A DNA stretch of 64,000 bases, taken from Sungkyunkwania multivorans. GTDB taxonomy: Bacteria; Bacteroidota; Bacteroidia; Flavobacteriales; Flavobacteriaceae. Of this stretch, positions 36,010 through 43,648 are shown piece after piece. The stretch is from NCBI RefSeq assembly GCF_042675645.1, contig NZ_JBHTJH010000004.1, positions 682,001 through 746,000 of the forward strand, in the 5' to 3' direction. The position numbers were made by a program, and so were the translations under genes. Under the pieces are notes generated by a model, which did no database searches, was not told where the DNA came from, and saw nothing but the letters and a program-made list of their open reading frames with translations. How positions within the stretch are numbered: position 1 is the stretch's first letter; every line of letters starts with the position of its first letter.

Positions 36010-36035
36010 AAAAAACAGTCAAATGACTGTTTTTT
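36010..36035 (-). terminator. Terminator of the repeat-protein gene
   Basis: A 12-bp stem, AAAAAACAGTCA with TGACTGTTTTTT, and a 2-nt loop (an inverted repeat reading on both strands). It lies just after the stop of the 159-residue gene. A 14-bp palindrome, AAAGAAATTTCTTT, sits beside it at 35987-36000. Confidence 0.8.
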
Positions 36036-36051
36036 AAATGTTTATCGATTT

Positions 36052-36531
36052 TTATTGCTGATACATTGGGTTCGAACCCTTTTTGTTCGAGCCTTTGTAT
36101 AAAGGGTTTCCTGAAGGAGCAACGCTGTTGCTCGAAGTCTTATTGCTGCGACTAGAGTTGTGATCGGTAGCTTTGGTCTGCTTATCGTCATTCTCATCGT
36201 TTGAAATATCAATACCGTAGGATTTGTTACTTCTGCTAGAATTATAGTCGGTAGCCTTGGTTCCATCGGCCTTATTGCTTCTGCTAGAGTTGTAATCCGT
36301 AGCTTGGCTCGTTTTAACAGGGTTATGCTGTCTTTTTCCAGTTGCCATTCCAGAGCCTTTCTCTCTTTTATAATGGGCTCTTTTTCCTGTAGACATACCA
36401 GAGGCGGCATCCCGTTTTATCTTGGTCTGCTCCTTTTGTTGGGTGACATGGGAAGTTTCATGGCTGCTGTCTTGTGCAAATATAAAGGTGGCAAATAATA
36501 GGGCGGTTAAAGTTGATAATAGCGTTTTCAT
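36052..36531 (-). CDS. Secreted low-complexity repeat protein
   Basis: The 159-residue protein has a signal peptide (LLSTLTALLFATFIFAQ). The mature chain is hydrophilic and disordered-looking, with two sets of repeats: SGM[S/A]TGKR twice, then ATD[Y/H]NSSRSNK three times. No cysteine or catalytic motif is present. The regular spacing of ATDYNSSRSNK units suggests expansion by tandem duplication. I do not recognise the family; a surface or matrix role is a guess. Confidence 0.7.
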   Translation of the reverse strand: MKTLLSTLTALLFATFIFAQDSSHETSHVTQQKEQTKIKRDAASGMSTGKRAHYKREKGSGMATGKRQHNPVKTSQATDYNSSRSNKADGTKATDYNSSRSNKSYGIDISNDENDDKQTKATDHNSSRSNKTSSNSVAPSGNPLYKGSNKKGSNPMYQQ

Positions 36532-36693
36532 TTTTCTAAGTTTTTAAAGGTTTACATCTATATATCAACCTACTTAGAAATTTGTTACCCTATTCTTTGA
36601 AAAATTTTTTTGAAATGTTCCAGAACCACTCGCTTTCGGCACTCCTGCCATGCCGGCAGACAGGCCTCCTTCTCAACGAGGGACTCTATACAG

Positions 36694-36737
36694 TTCTCCC
36701 CTTTTAAAGGGGAGATGTCCATAGGACAGAGGGGTTA
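36694..36737. repeat. 44-bp interspersed repeat, copy 1
   Basis: A hairpin core, CTCCCCTTT-T-AAAGGGGAG, followed by ATGTCCATAGGACAGAGG and GGTTA. It is identical over all 44 bp to 37371-37414, in the same orientation. Repeats of this kind are scattered in flavobacterial genomes (from memory). Confidence 0.85.
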
Positions 36738-36773
36738 CATATTCAGTTGGCGATAATGTCCTATATTTAATTA

Positions 36774-37136
36774 ATGAACAACGAACTGCATAACAGAAAA
36801 TATCTAAAAGCTTTTAGAAAAGAATTAAGAAATAATTCAACAAAAGCGGAATCGCAACTATGGAAAGCCCTTCAAAAGAAACAATTGGAGGGTAGAAAAT
36901 TTCGACGTCAGCATAGCATTGGTAATTATATTGTTGATTTTTTCTGTTCTTCTGAAAATTTAATTGTGGAGTTGGACGGACAAGGACATTTTAATGCTTT
37001 CGTTGAAGAAAGAGATGATAAAAGAACAATTGACTTGATCGCGTTGGGCTATAGGGTTATTCGTTTCGAAAATAAACAGGTCTTTGATCAATTGGACATG
37101 GTCTTGGAGGCCATAAAGGAGGAGTTCAAAGAATAA
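36774..37136 (+). CDS. DUF559 endonuclease-like protein
   Basis: The 120-residue protein matches the DUF559 family: STKAESQLWKALQ, KFRRQHSIGNYIVDFFC, NLIVELDGQGH and GYRVIRFENKQVF. The fold is PD-(D/E)xK-like and related to VSR nicking enzymes. The candidate acidic residues are the Glu of KAESQLW, the Asp of YIVDF and the Glu of IVELDG. No activity has been shown that I know of. The gene is bracketed by GC-richer hairpin repeats on both sides, an arrangement like REP elements with their RAYT transposases. Confidence 0.88.
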   Translation: MNNELHNRKYLKAFRKELRNNSTKAESQLWKALQKKQLEGRKFRRQHSIGNYIVDFFCSSENLIVELDGQGHFNAFVEERDDKRTIDLIALGYRVIRFENKQVFDQLDMVLEAIKEEFKE

Positions 37137-37153
37137 CCACCCCGCCTTCGGCA

Positions 37154-37174
37154 CCCCTCCTTGAAAAGGAGGGG
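37154..37174. repeat. Hairpin repeat after the DUF559 gene
   Basis: A 9-bp stem, CCCCTCCTT with AAGGAGGGG, and loop GAA. The preceding CGCCTTCGGCACCCCTCC resembles the start of the left-hand arm near 36630 (CGCTTTCGGCACTCCT). It could act as the terminator of the DUF559 gene, but the lack of a T-run argues for a repeat-family hairpin. Confidence 0.65.
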
Positions 37175-37370
37175 ACTTTGTTTGGTTCCTCCATTATGAT
37201 GAAGGCTATATTATTTGTAATGAAACAGTCCTAAATGTGTAAAGATTCTAAATACCGAGGGATCAACGCTGTTTTTATAATAGCGATGTACTTTGTAACC
37301 ACTTCGGCAGTGCTACTTCTATGAACAAGCATGGTACAAGCGCTCTTCTAGTAAAAGGGACCCTGTTTGT

Positions 37371-37414
37371 TTCTCCCCTTTTAAAGGGGAGATGTCCATA
37401 GGACAGAGGGGTTA
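37371..37414. repeat. 44-bp interspersed repeat, copy 2
   Basis: It is identical to 36694-36737. This copy runs into the 3' end of the adjacent hydroxylase gene and supplies that gene's last 11 codons and stop. Confidence 0.85.
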
Positions 37415-38004
37415 TCTATTGAGAGTTCAACTAGATCTCGAAACCACTTGTTTGGAATCATATCAATGGTCAGATTTACCCTTTCGGTATCACCACTATT
37501 GATCACCTTATGCGGGTCGGTGAGTTTCAAATACCAGCATTCCCCTGGTTTCATCGGTACTTTGGTGTCGTTCAGATAAAAAGATACACCTTCGCCATTT
37601 ATGATTGGAATGGTCAATCTAATGACGGACCGTTCAACTTCCAGTCCCAAAGTGGGGTCGGTATGTTCTTTTACTACCGAGTTTGGGGCTAAGCGTAGCA
37701 ATCGTACTAGCGTTACTTTGGTGTGTTGGCGAAAGGTGTCTACCACGCTTGTCAAGTAAGGAGACCGCTGTAATTCTTTGGTGTTCAACCACTCCGTCCA
37801 TGACCCATCTGCATAATCTTCTGCTGGAGGAGGAAAAGGGATGCTAGGGTCTACCATATGCGCAGGTGCTCTTAGCTGCACGGCATTGTAGTATTCGAAA
37901 TCGTTCAATTTTAAGGCCTCATATTCTGAGACCAGTTTTTCAGCATCAAAGGTGAACGGGAGTATGATACGATCTTCTATTTGCTTAGAAATTGTGACAG
38001 ACAT
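37381..38004 (-). CDS. Aspartyl/asparaginyl beta-hydroxylase-like dioxygenase
   Basis: The 207-residue protein fits the Asp_Arg_Hydrox (PF05118) family of Fe(II)/2-oxoglutarate dioxygenases. The metal triad candidates are His and Asp in KEHTDPTLG and His in TDPHKVINSG. The 2-oxoglutarate arginine is probably in ERSVIRLTIP or ERVNLTID. The last residues (DNPSVLWTSPL and stop) are encoded by a copy of the 44-bp repeat. The C-terminus was therefore altered by repeat insertion, and the native end is unknown. Substrate unknown. Confidence 0.83.
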   Translation of the reverse strand: MSVTISKQIEDRIILPFTFDAEKLVSEYEALKLNDFEYYNAVQLRAPAHMVDPSIPFPPPAEDYADGSWTEWLNTKELQRSPYLTSVVDTFRQHTKVTLVRLLRLAPNSVVKEHTDPTLGLEVERSVIRLTIPIINGEGVSFYLNDTKVPMKPGECWYLKLTDPHKVINSGDTERVNLTIDMIPNKWFRDLVELSIDNPSVLWTSPL

Positions 38005-38109
38005 TTTTATATGATTTTTACTTTCTGATAAAGCTACACCATCTATGATGAATGGGTATGCGTAGTTTCACGGGTTTTGAAAGATTTTCAAAAGGAAGAG
38101 AATGGGAAG

Positions 38110-38137
38110 AGAAGATAGAAGATAGAAGATAGAAGAG
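38110..38137. repeat. Heptanucleotide tandem repeat (AGAAGAT)x3 plus AGAAGAG
   Basis: Four perfect or near-perfect 7-bp units in a row. It lies in the spacer upstream of the hydroxylase gene and downstream of clpB. Confidence 0.85.
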
Positions 38138-38233
38138 AAAGGTCTTTTAGCCACTCGCGAAGACTTCTTTTATCATTTGAGGTCTAGAAAAAATCGAATT
38201 ACCTGAAAACGCTGAAATTTTGGCGAATCAAAA

Positions 38234-38264
38234 AAGGGCCACTCTTTTTACAGAGATGGCCCTT
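38234..38264 (-). terminator. clpB terminator
   Basis: On the minus strand AAGGGCCA pairs with TGGCCCTT; an inner CTCT/AGAG extends the stem, and the hairpin is followed by six T. Confidence 0.8.
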
Positions 38265-38308
38265 CTTTCCAAAATTGATTATTTTTTTTAGCCGTTAACC
38301 GTCAACAA

Positions 38309-40909
38309 TTAACTAACAACGGCATCTGCTTGATTTCTAAATACCAACTCATCATCAAAGGCATCTAAAAGGATAACACTTTCTGTAGTGACCTTTCCTG
38401 CCAAGATTTCCTTCGACAGCTTATTCAGTACCTCCCGTTGAATCACTCTTTTCACAGGTCGTGCACCATATTGTGGGTCAAAGCCTCTTTCGGCCAAGAA
38501 GGTAATGGCTTCGTCTGTGGCGTCCATCGTGATATTCTGAGCCGCGAGCATTTTCGACGTTCTTTTCAGCTGCAACTTCACGATGGCTTCGATATCGGTA
38601 CGTGTCAGTGGGCTGAACATCACAATATCATCGATACGATTTAGAAACTCTGGTCTAACCGCTTGCTTTAACAATCCAAGGACTTCGACTTTGGCTGTTT
38701 CCATGGCCGTTTGCATATCAGGGATATTCTCATACTTCTCCTGAATGATATGACTGCCCATATTGCTGGTCATAATGATGATCGTGTTCTTAAAATCTGC
38801 AACACGTCCTTTATTATCCGTCAATCGGCCTTCATCCAAAACCTGTAACAAAATATTGAAGGTATCTGGATGCGCCTTTTCAATTTCATCTAATAGCACT
38901 ACGGAATATGGTTTTCTTCGTACCGCTTCCGTCAATTGGCCGCCTTCATCATAACCAACATATCCCGGAGGTGCTCCCACCAATCGGCTTACGGCATGTC
39001 GCTCTTGGTATTCGCTCATATCGATACGGGTCATGGCGTTCTCGTCATCGAAAAGGAATTCTGCCAACGCCTTTGCCAATTCGGTCTTACCGACACCGGT
39101 GGTTCCTAAAAAGAGGAAGGATCCTATTGGTTTTTTCTGGTCTTGTAATCCTGCTCTCGATCTGCGTACGGCATCTGCCACCGCTCGAATTCCTTCTTCC
39201 TGTCCAACGACGCGTTTCCCTAGCTCATCTTCGAGTTTTAGCAGTTTCTCACGTTCGGATTGCAACATCTTGGTCACAGGAATTCCGGTCCACTTGGCAA
39301 CTACCTCTGCGATATCGTCATAGGTGACCTCTTCTTTGATCAAGGCATTCTCCTTATGTGATTTCAATTGCTCTTGAAGGGCTTCTAGCTGTTCTTGTGC
39401 TTCTTTGATCTTGCCATAGCGTATCTCCGCAACTTTTCCATAGTCACCTTCACGTTCGGCGCGTTCTGCCTCTAGTTTATATTCTTCGATATTTGCCTTT
39501 ACTGCTTGAACGTTATCTACAACCTCCTTTTCACGCTGCCATTTGGCATTGAGCTCGTTACGTTCTTCTTTTAGATTGGCCAGATCGGCATTCAATGACT
39601 TTAGCTTCACTTCATCCTTTTCCCGTTTAATTGCTTCGATCTCGATCTCCAACTGCATGATCTTTCTATCCAGCACATCCAATTCTTCGGGTTTGGAATT
39701 GATCTCCATTCGTAGTTTTGATGCCGCCTCATCCATCAAGTCGATCGCTTTGTCTGGTAGAAATCGATTGGTGATGTAACGGTTAGAGAGTTCTACAGCG
39801 CCGATGATGGCTTCATCCTTGATGCGCACCTTGTGATGAGTTTCGTACTTCTCTTTGATACCACGAAGGATGGAAATAGCACTTTCGGTATCGGGTTCAT
39901 CGACCATTACCTTTTGAAAACGACGCTCTAATGCCTTGTCCTTTTCAAAATACTTCTGGTATTCATCGAGAGTGGTAGCACCGATGGCACGTAGTTCTCC
40001 TCGGGCTAGTGCGGGTTTTAAGATGTTTGCAGCGTCCATAGCACCTTGGCCACCGCCAGCACCTACTAGGGTGTGAATCTCATCGATGAATAGGACGATA
40101 TCGCCATCGGAAGTAGTCACTTCTTTGATGACCGATTTCAAGCGTTCTTCGAACTCTCCTTTAAATTTGGCACCGGCTATCAAGGCACCCATATCTAGAG
40201 CAAAGATCTGCTTATCCTTCAAGTTCTCGGGAATGTCGCCATCGACAATACGATGTGCCAATCCTTCGGCGATCGCGGTTTTACCGGTGCCGGGTTCCCC
40301 AACGAGAATTGGATTGTTCTTGGTTCTTCTCGATAAGATCTGTAAGATTCTTCGTATCTCTTCATCTCTTCCGATCACGGGATCTAATTTGCCATCGCGC
40401 GCCAATTGATTCAAATTCTTGGCATACTTGTTAAGTGCATTATAGGTATCCTCGGCACTTTGCGAGGTTACTTTACCGCCTTTGCGCAGTTCTTCGATGG
40501 CTGCTTGAAGGCCTTTTTCTGTCACCCCTTGATCCTTGAGCATCTGTGCGATCTTGCTTTTGGATTTGAAGATGCCCAATATCAAATGCTCGATCGACAT
40601 AAACTCGTCTTTCATCTTCTTAGCGATGATGTTGGCTTCATTAAGTGAAGTGCCTGCCTCTCGAGAAAGCATGATGTCCCCACCCGACACCTTTGGAAAA
40701 CTTTCAAGCTCTTTGTCGAGCATTTGCTGTATCAATGGGGTATTCACATTTAATTTGTTCAAGAGAAAGGGAAGGACATTCTCATCTACGTTGAAGATGC
40801 CCTTAACGATATGCTCGTTCTCTATTTGTTGATGGCCAAATTCTTGCGCGATCTGTTGCGCCTGTTGGATGGCCTCCTGTGATTTTATAGTAAAATTATT
40901 TAAGTTCAT
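38309..40909 (-). CDS. clpB: ATP-dependent disaggregase ClpB
   Basis: ClpB works with DnaK to pull proteins out of aggregates. The frame opens at 40945, but the ATG at 40909 gives MNLNNFTIKSQEAIQQAQQI, the normal family start (866 residues). There are an N-domain, the first AAA+ module (Walker A GEPGTGKTAI near 200), the coiled-coil M domain (about 400-520) and the second AAA+ module (Walker A GTTGVGKTEL near 600, sensor GARPVKRVIQ). No recognisable heat-shock operator was found upstream. Confidence 0.97.
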   Translation of the reverse strand: MNLNNFTIKSQEAIQQAQQIAQEFGHQQIENEHIVKGIFNVDENVLPFLLNKLNVNTPLIQQMLDKELESFPKVSGGDIMLSREAGTSLNEANIIAKKMKDEFMSIEHLILGIFKSKSKIAQMLKDQGVTEKGLQAAIEELRKGGKVTSQSAEDTYNALNKYAKNLNQLARDGKLDPVIGRDEEIRRILQILSRRTKNNPILVGEPGTGKTAIAEGLAHRIVDGDIPENLKDKQIFALDMGALIAGAKFKGEFEERLKSVIKEVTTSDGDIVLFIDEIHTLVGAGGGQGAMDAANILKPALARGELRAIGATTLDEYQKYFEKDKALERRFQKVMVDEPDTESAISILRGIKEKYETHHKVRIKDEAIIGAVELSNRYITNRFLPDKAIDLMDEAASKLRMEINSKPEELDVLDRKIMQLEIEIEAIKREKDEVKLKSLNADLANLKEERNELNAKWQREKEVVDNVQAVKANIEEYKLEAERAEREGDYGKVAEIRYGKIKEAQEQLEALQEQLKSHKENALIKEEVTYDDIAEVVAKWTGIPVTKMLQSEREKLLKLEDELGKRVVGQEEGIRAVADAVRRSRAGLQDQKKPIGSFLFLGTTGVGKTELAKALAEFLFDDENAMTRIDMSEYQERHAVSRLVGAPPGYVGYDEGGQLTEAVRRKPYSVVLLDEIEKAHPDTFNILLQVLDEGRLTDNKGRVADFKNTIIIMTSNMGSHIIQEKYENIPDMQTAMETAKVEVLGLLKQAVRPEFLNRIDDIVMFSPLTRTDIEAIVKLQLKRTSKMLAAQNITMDATDEAITFLAERGFDPQYGARPVKRVIQREVLNKLSKEILAGKVTTESVILLDAFDDELVFRNQADAVVS

Positions 40910-41024
40910 CTGTAATGGTTTTTGCTTACAGCTGGTATAGGTCAAAGGTCATTCCACGATGCGTTTACCGACAAAATGACTTGTTTTGTACTGAGTTTGA
41001 ATGACTTTTTGGCAAGCTCCCCAA

Positions 41025-41147
41025 TGTCACTTCGAGTGAAATTCGCAAATTAATGAGTGAATTTAGTATCGAGAAGTCGTTAGTCCGCGAAATGTTCTCG
41101 ATACAATCCTCTCCCAAAGTTTCGGGTTCGAATCACTCGAACTGACA
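41025..41147. repeat. 123-bp imperfect palindromic element
   Basis: The outer arms TGTCACTTCGAGTG (41025-41038) and CACTCGAACTGACA (41134-41147) are inverted repeats with one gap and one mismatch. The inner arms GTATCGAGAA (41066-41075) and TTCTCGATAC (41095-41104) are perfect. The whole can fold into a long stem-loop. Elements with this TCGAG/CTCGA pattern are dispersed in flavobacterial genomes (from memory), like a MITE or REP-type sequence. Confidence 0.8.
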
Positions 41148-41205
41148 AAGTCTTTCAAAAATTTTAACTAGTGCAATGAACAACATCTTTTAACGACAGA
41201 CTTCC

Positions 41206-41213
41206 TATATTTG
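41206..41213 (+). promoter_or_regulatory. Candidate -7 box of ytxJ
   Basis: TATATTTG is a perfect TAnnTTTG, 18 nt upstream of the ATG at 41232. No TTG lies at the expected distance. Confidence 0.4.
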
Positions 41214-41231
41214 AACATATTTAGAATTTTA

Positions 41232-41630
41232 ATGGGAATATTTGATAAGCTTTTCGGAAGCGATTCCGAAGGAAAAGAAAAAGTTGAGAAAAAAGCACTG
41301 CCTTGGCGAAGACTTACAGAGATCGATCAGTTGAACGAATTGGCCGACGCTTCTCATCAGCGCCCGCAGGTCATATTCAAGCATAGCACACGCTGCGGTA
41401 TTAGCAGTATGGTGATGAATCAGTTTGAGGGTTCTTTTGATATTGAGGAAGATGCAATAGACCTCTATTATTTGGACCTGCTAAGCTATCGTGAAGTCTC
41501 TAATGAGGTAGCGGCTAAATTTCAAACATGGCATGAAAGTCCACAAATGCTCATCATTAAGAATGGTGAGACCGTGCATCATGCTAGTCATAGCGCCATT
41601 CAGGCTTCGGACATTCTTCCATTTGTATAA
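41232..41630 (+). CDS. ytxJ: YtxJ-like bacillithiol-system monothiol bacilliredoxin
   Basis: The ATG at 41232 gives MGIFDKLFG and a 132-residue protein; a TTG 21 nt upstream is less likely. It has a thioredoxin-like fold with the family's single active cysteine in FKHSTRCGISSMV (monothiol). The YtxJ pattern of YYLDLLSYREVSNEVAAKF and SPQMLIIKNG is present. Such proteins are thought to reduce bacillithiol-protein mixed disulfides, so the organism probably makes bacillithiol. A terminator follows at 41636. Confidence 0.88.
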   Translation: MGIFDKLFGSDSEGKEKVEKKALPWRRLTEIDQLNELADASHQRPQVIFKHSTRCGISSMVMNQFEGSFDIEEDAIDLYYLDLLSYREVSNEVAAKFQTWHESPQMLIIKNGETVHHASHSAIQASDILPFV

Positions 41631-41635
41631 AAAAA

Positions 41636-41668
41636 CCTTCCAAGGTGTAAAATTTCATCTTTGGAAGG
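41636..41668. terminator. Terminator between ytxJ and the DoxX gene
   Basis: An 8-bp stem, CCTTCCAA with TTGGAAGG, and a 17-nt loop, with T-rich sequence on the plus side and an A-run on the other. Confidence 0.65.
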
Positions 41669-41693
41669 CTTATTTATTTTGTAAGGAAGCGTG

Positions 41694-42080
41694 TTAATAT
41701 CCTTTTCTCCCATCTATAGAATACTTCCCTGGACCACTTAGGCCAATGACAACGAAGGCGATAAGATAGAGCAAGGCTTTTTCTTTGGTGGCAATAGGAT
41801 CAGCAGCATGAACTACAAAAGCAGCGACTGCCATCACGATGATCACGGGAATGGTGGATAGGCGTGTTTTAACACCAAGGATGATCAAGATCGGTGCGAT
41901 AAATTCTCCGATAACTGCCAGAATACAAGCCACGATCGCCGGCAAACCAAGAACCTGCCCAAATTGATCGCCATTTCCTTGGATGAGCATCATAAATTTC
42001 CCGTAGCCATGGGTGAGCATCAAAGCCGAAAAGCCTACTCTTAGGATAAGTAGGCCTAAATCTGAATGTCTAGATTTCAT
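41694..42080 (-). CDS. DoxX family membrane protein (second of operon)
   Basis: The 128-residue protein has four hydrophobic segments and the DoxX pattern ILRVGFSALMLTHGYGK, IGEFIAPILIILGVKTR and ATKEKALLYLIAFVVI. DoxX proteins are inner-membrane proteins of unclear biochemical role, linked to redox or thiol stress in some bacteria. It is the last gene of a four-gene run, 43 nt after the preceding gene. Confidence 0.87.
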   Translation of the reverse strand: MKSRHSDLGLLILRVGFSALMLTHGYGKFMMLIQGNGDQFGQVLGLPAIVACILAVIGEFIAPILIILGVKTRLSTIPVIIVMAVAAFVVHAADPIATKEKALLYLIAFVVIGLSGPGKYSIDGRKGY

Positions 42081-42123
42081 ATATCATACGTTAGTTAGTT
42101 ATCCTAAAACTAACAAAAGATTT

Positions 42124-42612
42124 CTAATTTCTAGCATACTCATATTTATTTCTAACAAAGCGATCTTCGGTACCGTCATATTTAACTTCCTTTTTATAGC
42201 TCAACGAGTCTTTGCCGATCCTATAGGTCATGTAGAATGTGCTAGGTTTGCCATTGTCTTTACCTGTGGATCTTGTTGTAAATTCCAAACTTCCGTCTTC
42301 GGCATATTTCTTACTGATCACTACACCCTTGTTAAAGAAGGTTCCGTCTTTTTGTAATTTCCATTTTCCACTAGAATTCGCCTTAGGTTCATAAGGGTAT
42401 TTTTGAATGTACTTTACACTGGCATCAGTGTCCTTTTCCAATCGCAACGTACAGTCGATATTTACCATTCTTCCATCGGAATAGTTCTTATACGTCAATT
42501 TCCCTTTCCATTCAACTCCAAGGACATCCTTAAAGTCGTTGATGTCTAATTTTTCTTGAGCGTTAATAGCTCCTAAGATCGTCAATGTAATAATTGTTAA
42601 TATGGTTTTCAT
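42124..42612 (-). CDS. Small secreted protein, unknown
   Basis: The 162-residue protein has a signal peptide (LTIITLTILGAINAQ). The mature part is beta-rich with a repeated theme of the type W[K]GKLTYKNYSDG and GKWKLQKDGTFFNKG, resembling a lipocalin- or calycin-like small barrel. I do not recognise the family. It lies between a lipoprotein gene (14 nt) and a DoxX gene (43 nt) on the same strand. Confidence 0.72.
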   Translation of the reverse strand: MKTILTIITLTILGAINAQEKLDINDFKDVLGVEWKGKLTYKNYSDGRMVNIDCTLRLEKDTDASVKYIQKYPYEPKANSSGKWKLQKDGTFFNKGVVISKKYAEDGSLEFTTRSTGKDNGKPSTFYMTYRIGKDSLSYKKEVKYDGTEDRFVRNKYEYARN

Positions 42613-42626
42613 AATAATTTGTTTTT

Positions 42627-43007
42627 TTACTTAATGATTTTTCCCTCTGCCTTATCAAAGACGGCCTCGTAAGTGATCGTTTCGGGCTTGTATTCAAATT
42701 GAATGCTTCGGTTATCTTGACCATTTAATTCGAACTGATCATTTTGGTTTACAAATTTGAAACTGATGTTGTCGGCAGCCGCTTTCTTGGAAAACGTGCC
42801 CTCGTAGATACCGTCGCCATCCGGGTCCTCTAACGGAATGGTCCTGCCCCACGTTGGGTTGGTGAAGTTCCCTCGAACTCCGACATTCTTCACATTTTCA
42901 ACAGCATTCATATCCACACGGAAGGTCACCGTCTTTTGATGTATATCTTGTACGCAGCTAGTGAATGAGATCAGTAATAGTATTGTGATGATGTTTATCG
43001 TTTTCAT
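42627..43007 (-). CDS. Lipoprotein with starch-binding-like E-set domain
   Basis: The 126-residue protein has a lipobox (LLLISFTSCVQ). Its mature domain reads VTFRVDMNAVENVKNVGVRG...DGDGIYEGTF, a pattern shared with CBM20/CBM48-type and pullulanase-associated beta-sandwiches. Whether it binds glycan is an inference. It sits 9 nt after the DoxX gene 43017-43535 and 14 nt before the secreted-protein gene, so it is in one operon. Confidence 0.75.
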   Translation of the reverse strand: MKTINIITILLLISFTSCVQDIHQKTVTFRVDMNAVENVKNVGVRGNFTNPTWGRTIPLEDPDGDGIYEGTFSKKAAADNISFKFVNQNDQFELNGQDNRSIQFEYKPETITYEAVFDKAEGKIIK

Positions 43008-43016
43008 AGTTCTTTT

Positions 43017-43535
43017 TTAAAGTTGAGCAATTGGAATTTCGAGCTTTGAAGCTTCCATCTTTTTAGAGATCAGATAATCGATACCGAAACGTCCCGATCC
43101 TAGAACAAGGTTGTAGATAGCAACCCAGAGAAAGCCCATGGCCGGAAGCATTCCCCAAACACCACCTCCCATCTTTTGCATAAAGATGGCGACAAGCATG
43201 GTACACATGATCAGAAAGGATGCGATCCTTGTCTTGAGCCCAAAGGCCAAAAACAATCCCCCAACAGCTTCGCTAAAAGCACCCATCCAAGCAAAGAATA
43301 CAGGGAACATAGCGAAGATGCCTCCATAGGTGGCAACGTCCTGTGGAAACCAATAGGCGACTTCAAAGAGGTCAAGATTGCGATGGTCGGCTGTCCAGGG
43401 CATCCCAAATTTATCGGCTCCAAAGCTTGTTGTCAATAGCATACCACACACAAATCTTGGGATGGCAAATAAGAGGTCGGCGTACCACTTGGATTGGGTA
43501 ACGGGTTTGATAATTGATTTCAATAATTTTTTCAT
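43017..43535 (-). CDS. DoxX-like membrane protein (first of operon)
   Basis: The 172-residue protein has four membrane segments and the DoxX features RFVCGMLLTTSFGADKFGMPW and AFSEAVGGLFLAFGLKTR. It is longer than the second DoxX protein of the operon. It is the first gene after the double palindrome at 43613-43648 and is probably controlled from there, possibly by the AraC-type regulator encoded just upstream. Confidence 0.87.
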   Translation of the reverse strand: MKKLLKSIIKPVTQSKWYADLLFAIPRFVCGMLLTTSFGADKFGMPWTADHRNLDLFEVAYWFPQDVATYGGIFAMFPVFFAWMGAFSEAVGGLFLAFGLKTRIASFLIMCTMLVAIFMQKMGGGVWGMLPAMGFLWVAIYNLVLGSGRFGIDYLISKKMEASKLEIPIAQL

Positions 43536-43612
43536 GATTCAATAATTTTTATTCGACTTGTTTGTTGAACCAAAATTCTGAATCTTGCTTGATCTAAAGG
43601 TTTCAAATCGTC

Positions 43613-43648
43613 TTGAGACGTCTCAAATGATGATTTAAGACGTCTTAA
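43613..43648. promoter_or_regulatory. Double palindrome, candidate operator of the DoxX operon
   Basis: Two perfect 14-bp palindromes, TTGAGACGTCTCAA (43613-43626) and TTAAGACGTCTTAA (43635-43648), share the core AGACGTCT and are spaced 22 bp, about two helical turns. The second includes the stop codon of the AraC-type gene. They lie 78-113 bp before the first DoxX ATG. Confidence 0.6.

Larger units (their letters stand above)
38005..38308. other. 304-bp spacer between hydroxylase and ClpB
   Basis: It contains no convincing gene. It holds a heptanucleotide repeat (38110-38137) and the clpB terminator (38234-38264). Promoter elements of the hydroxylase must lie in its first part, but I could not define them. 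Confidence 0.6.
40910..41231. other. 322-bp spacer holding a palindromic repeat element
   Basis: It contains no gene. It carries the 123-bp inverted-repeat element (41025-41147) and the -7 box of ytxJ (41206-41213). Confidence 0.7.
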
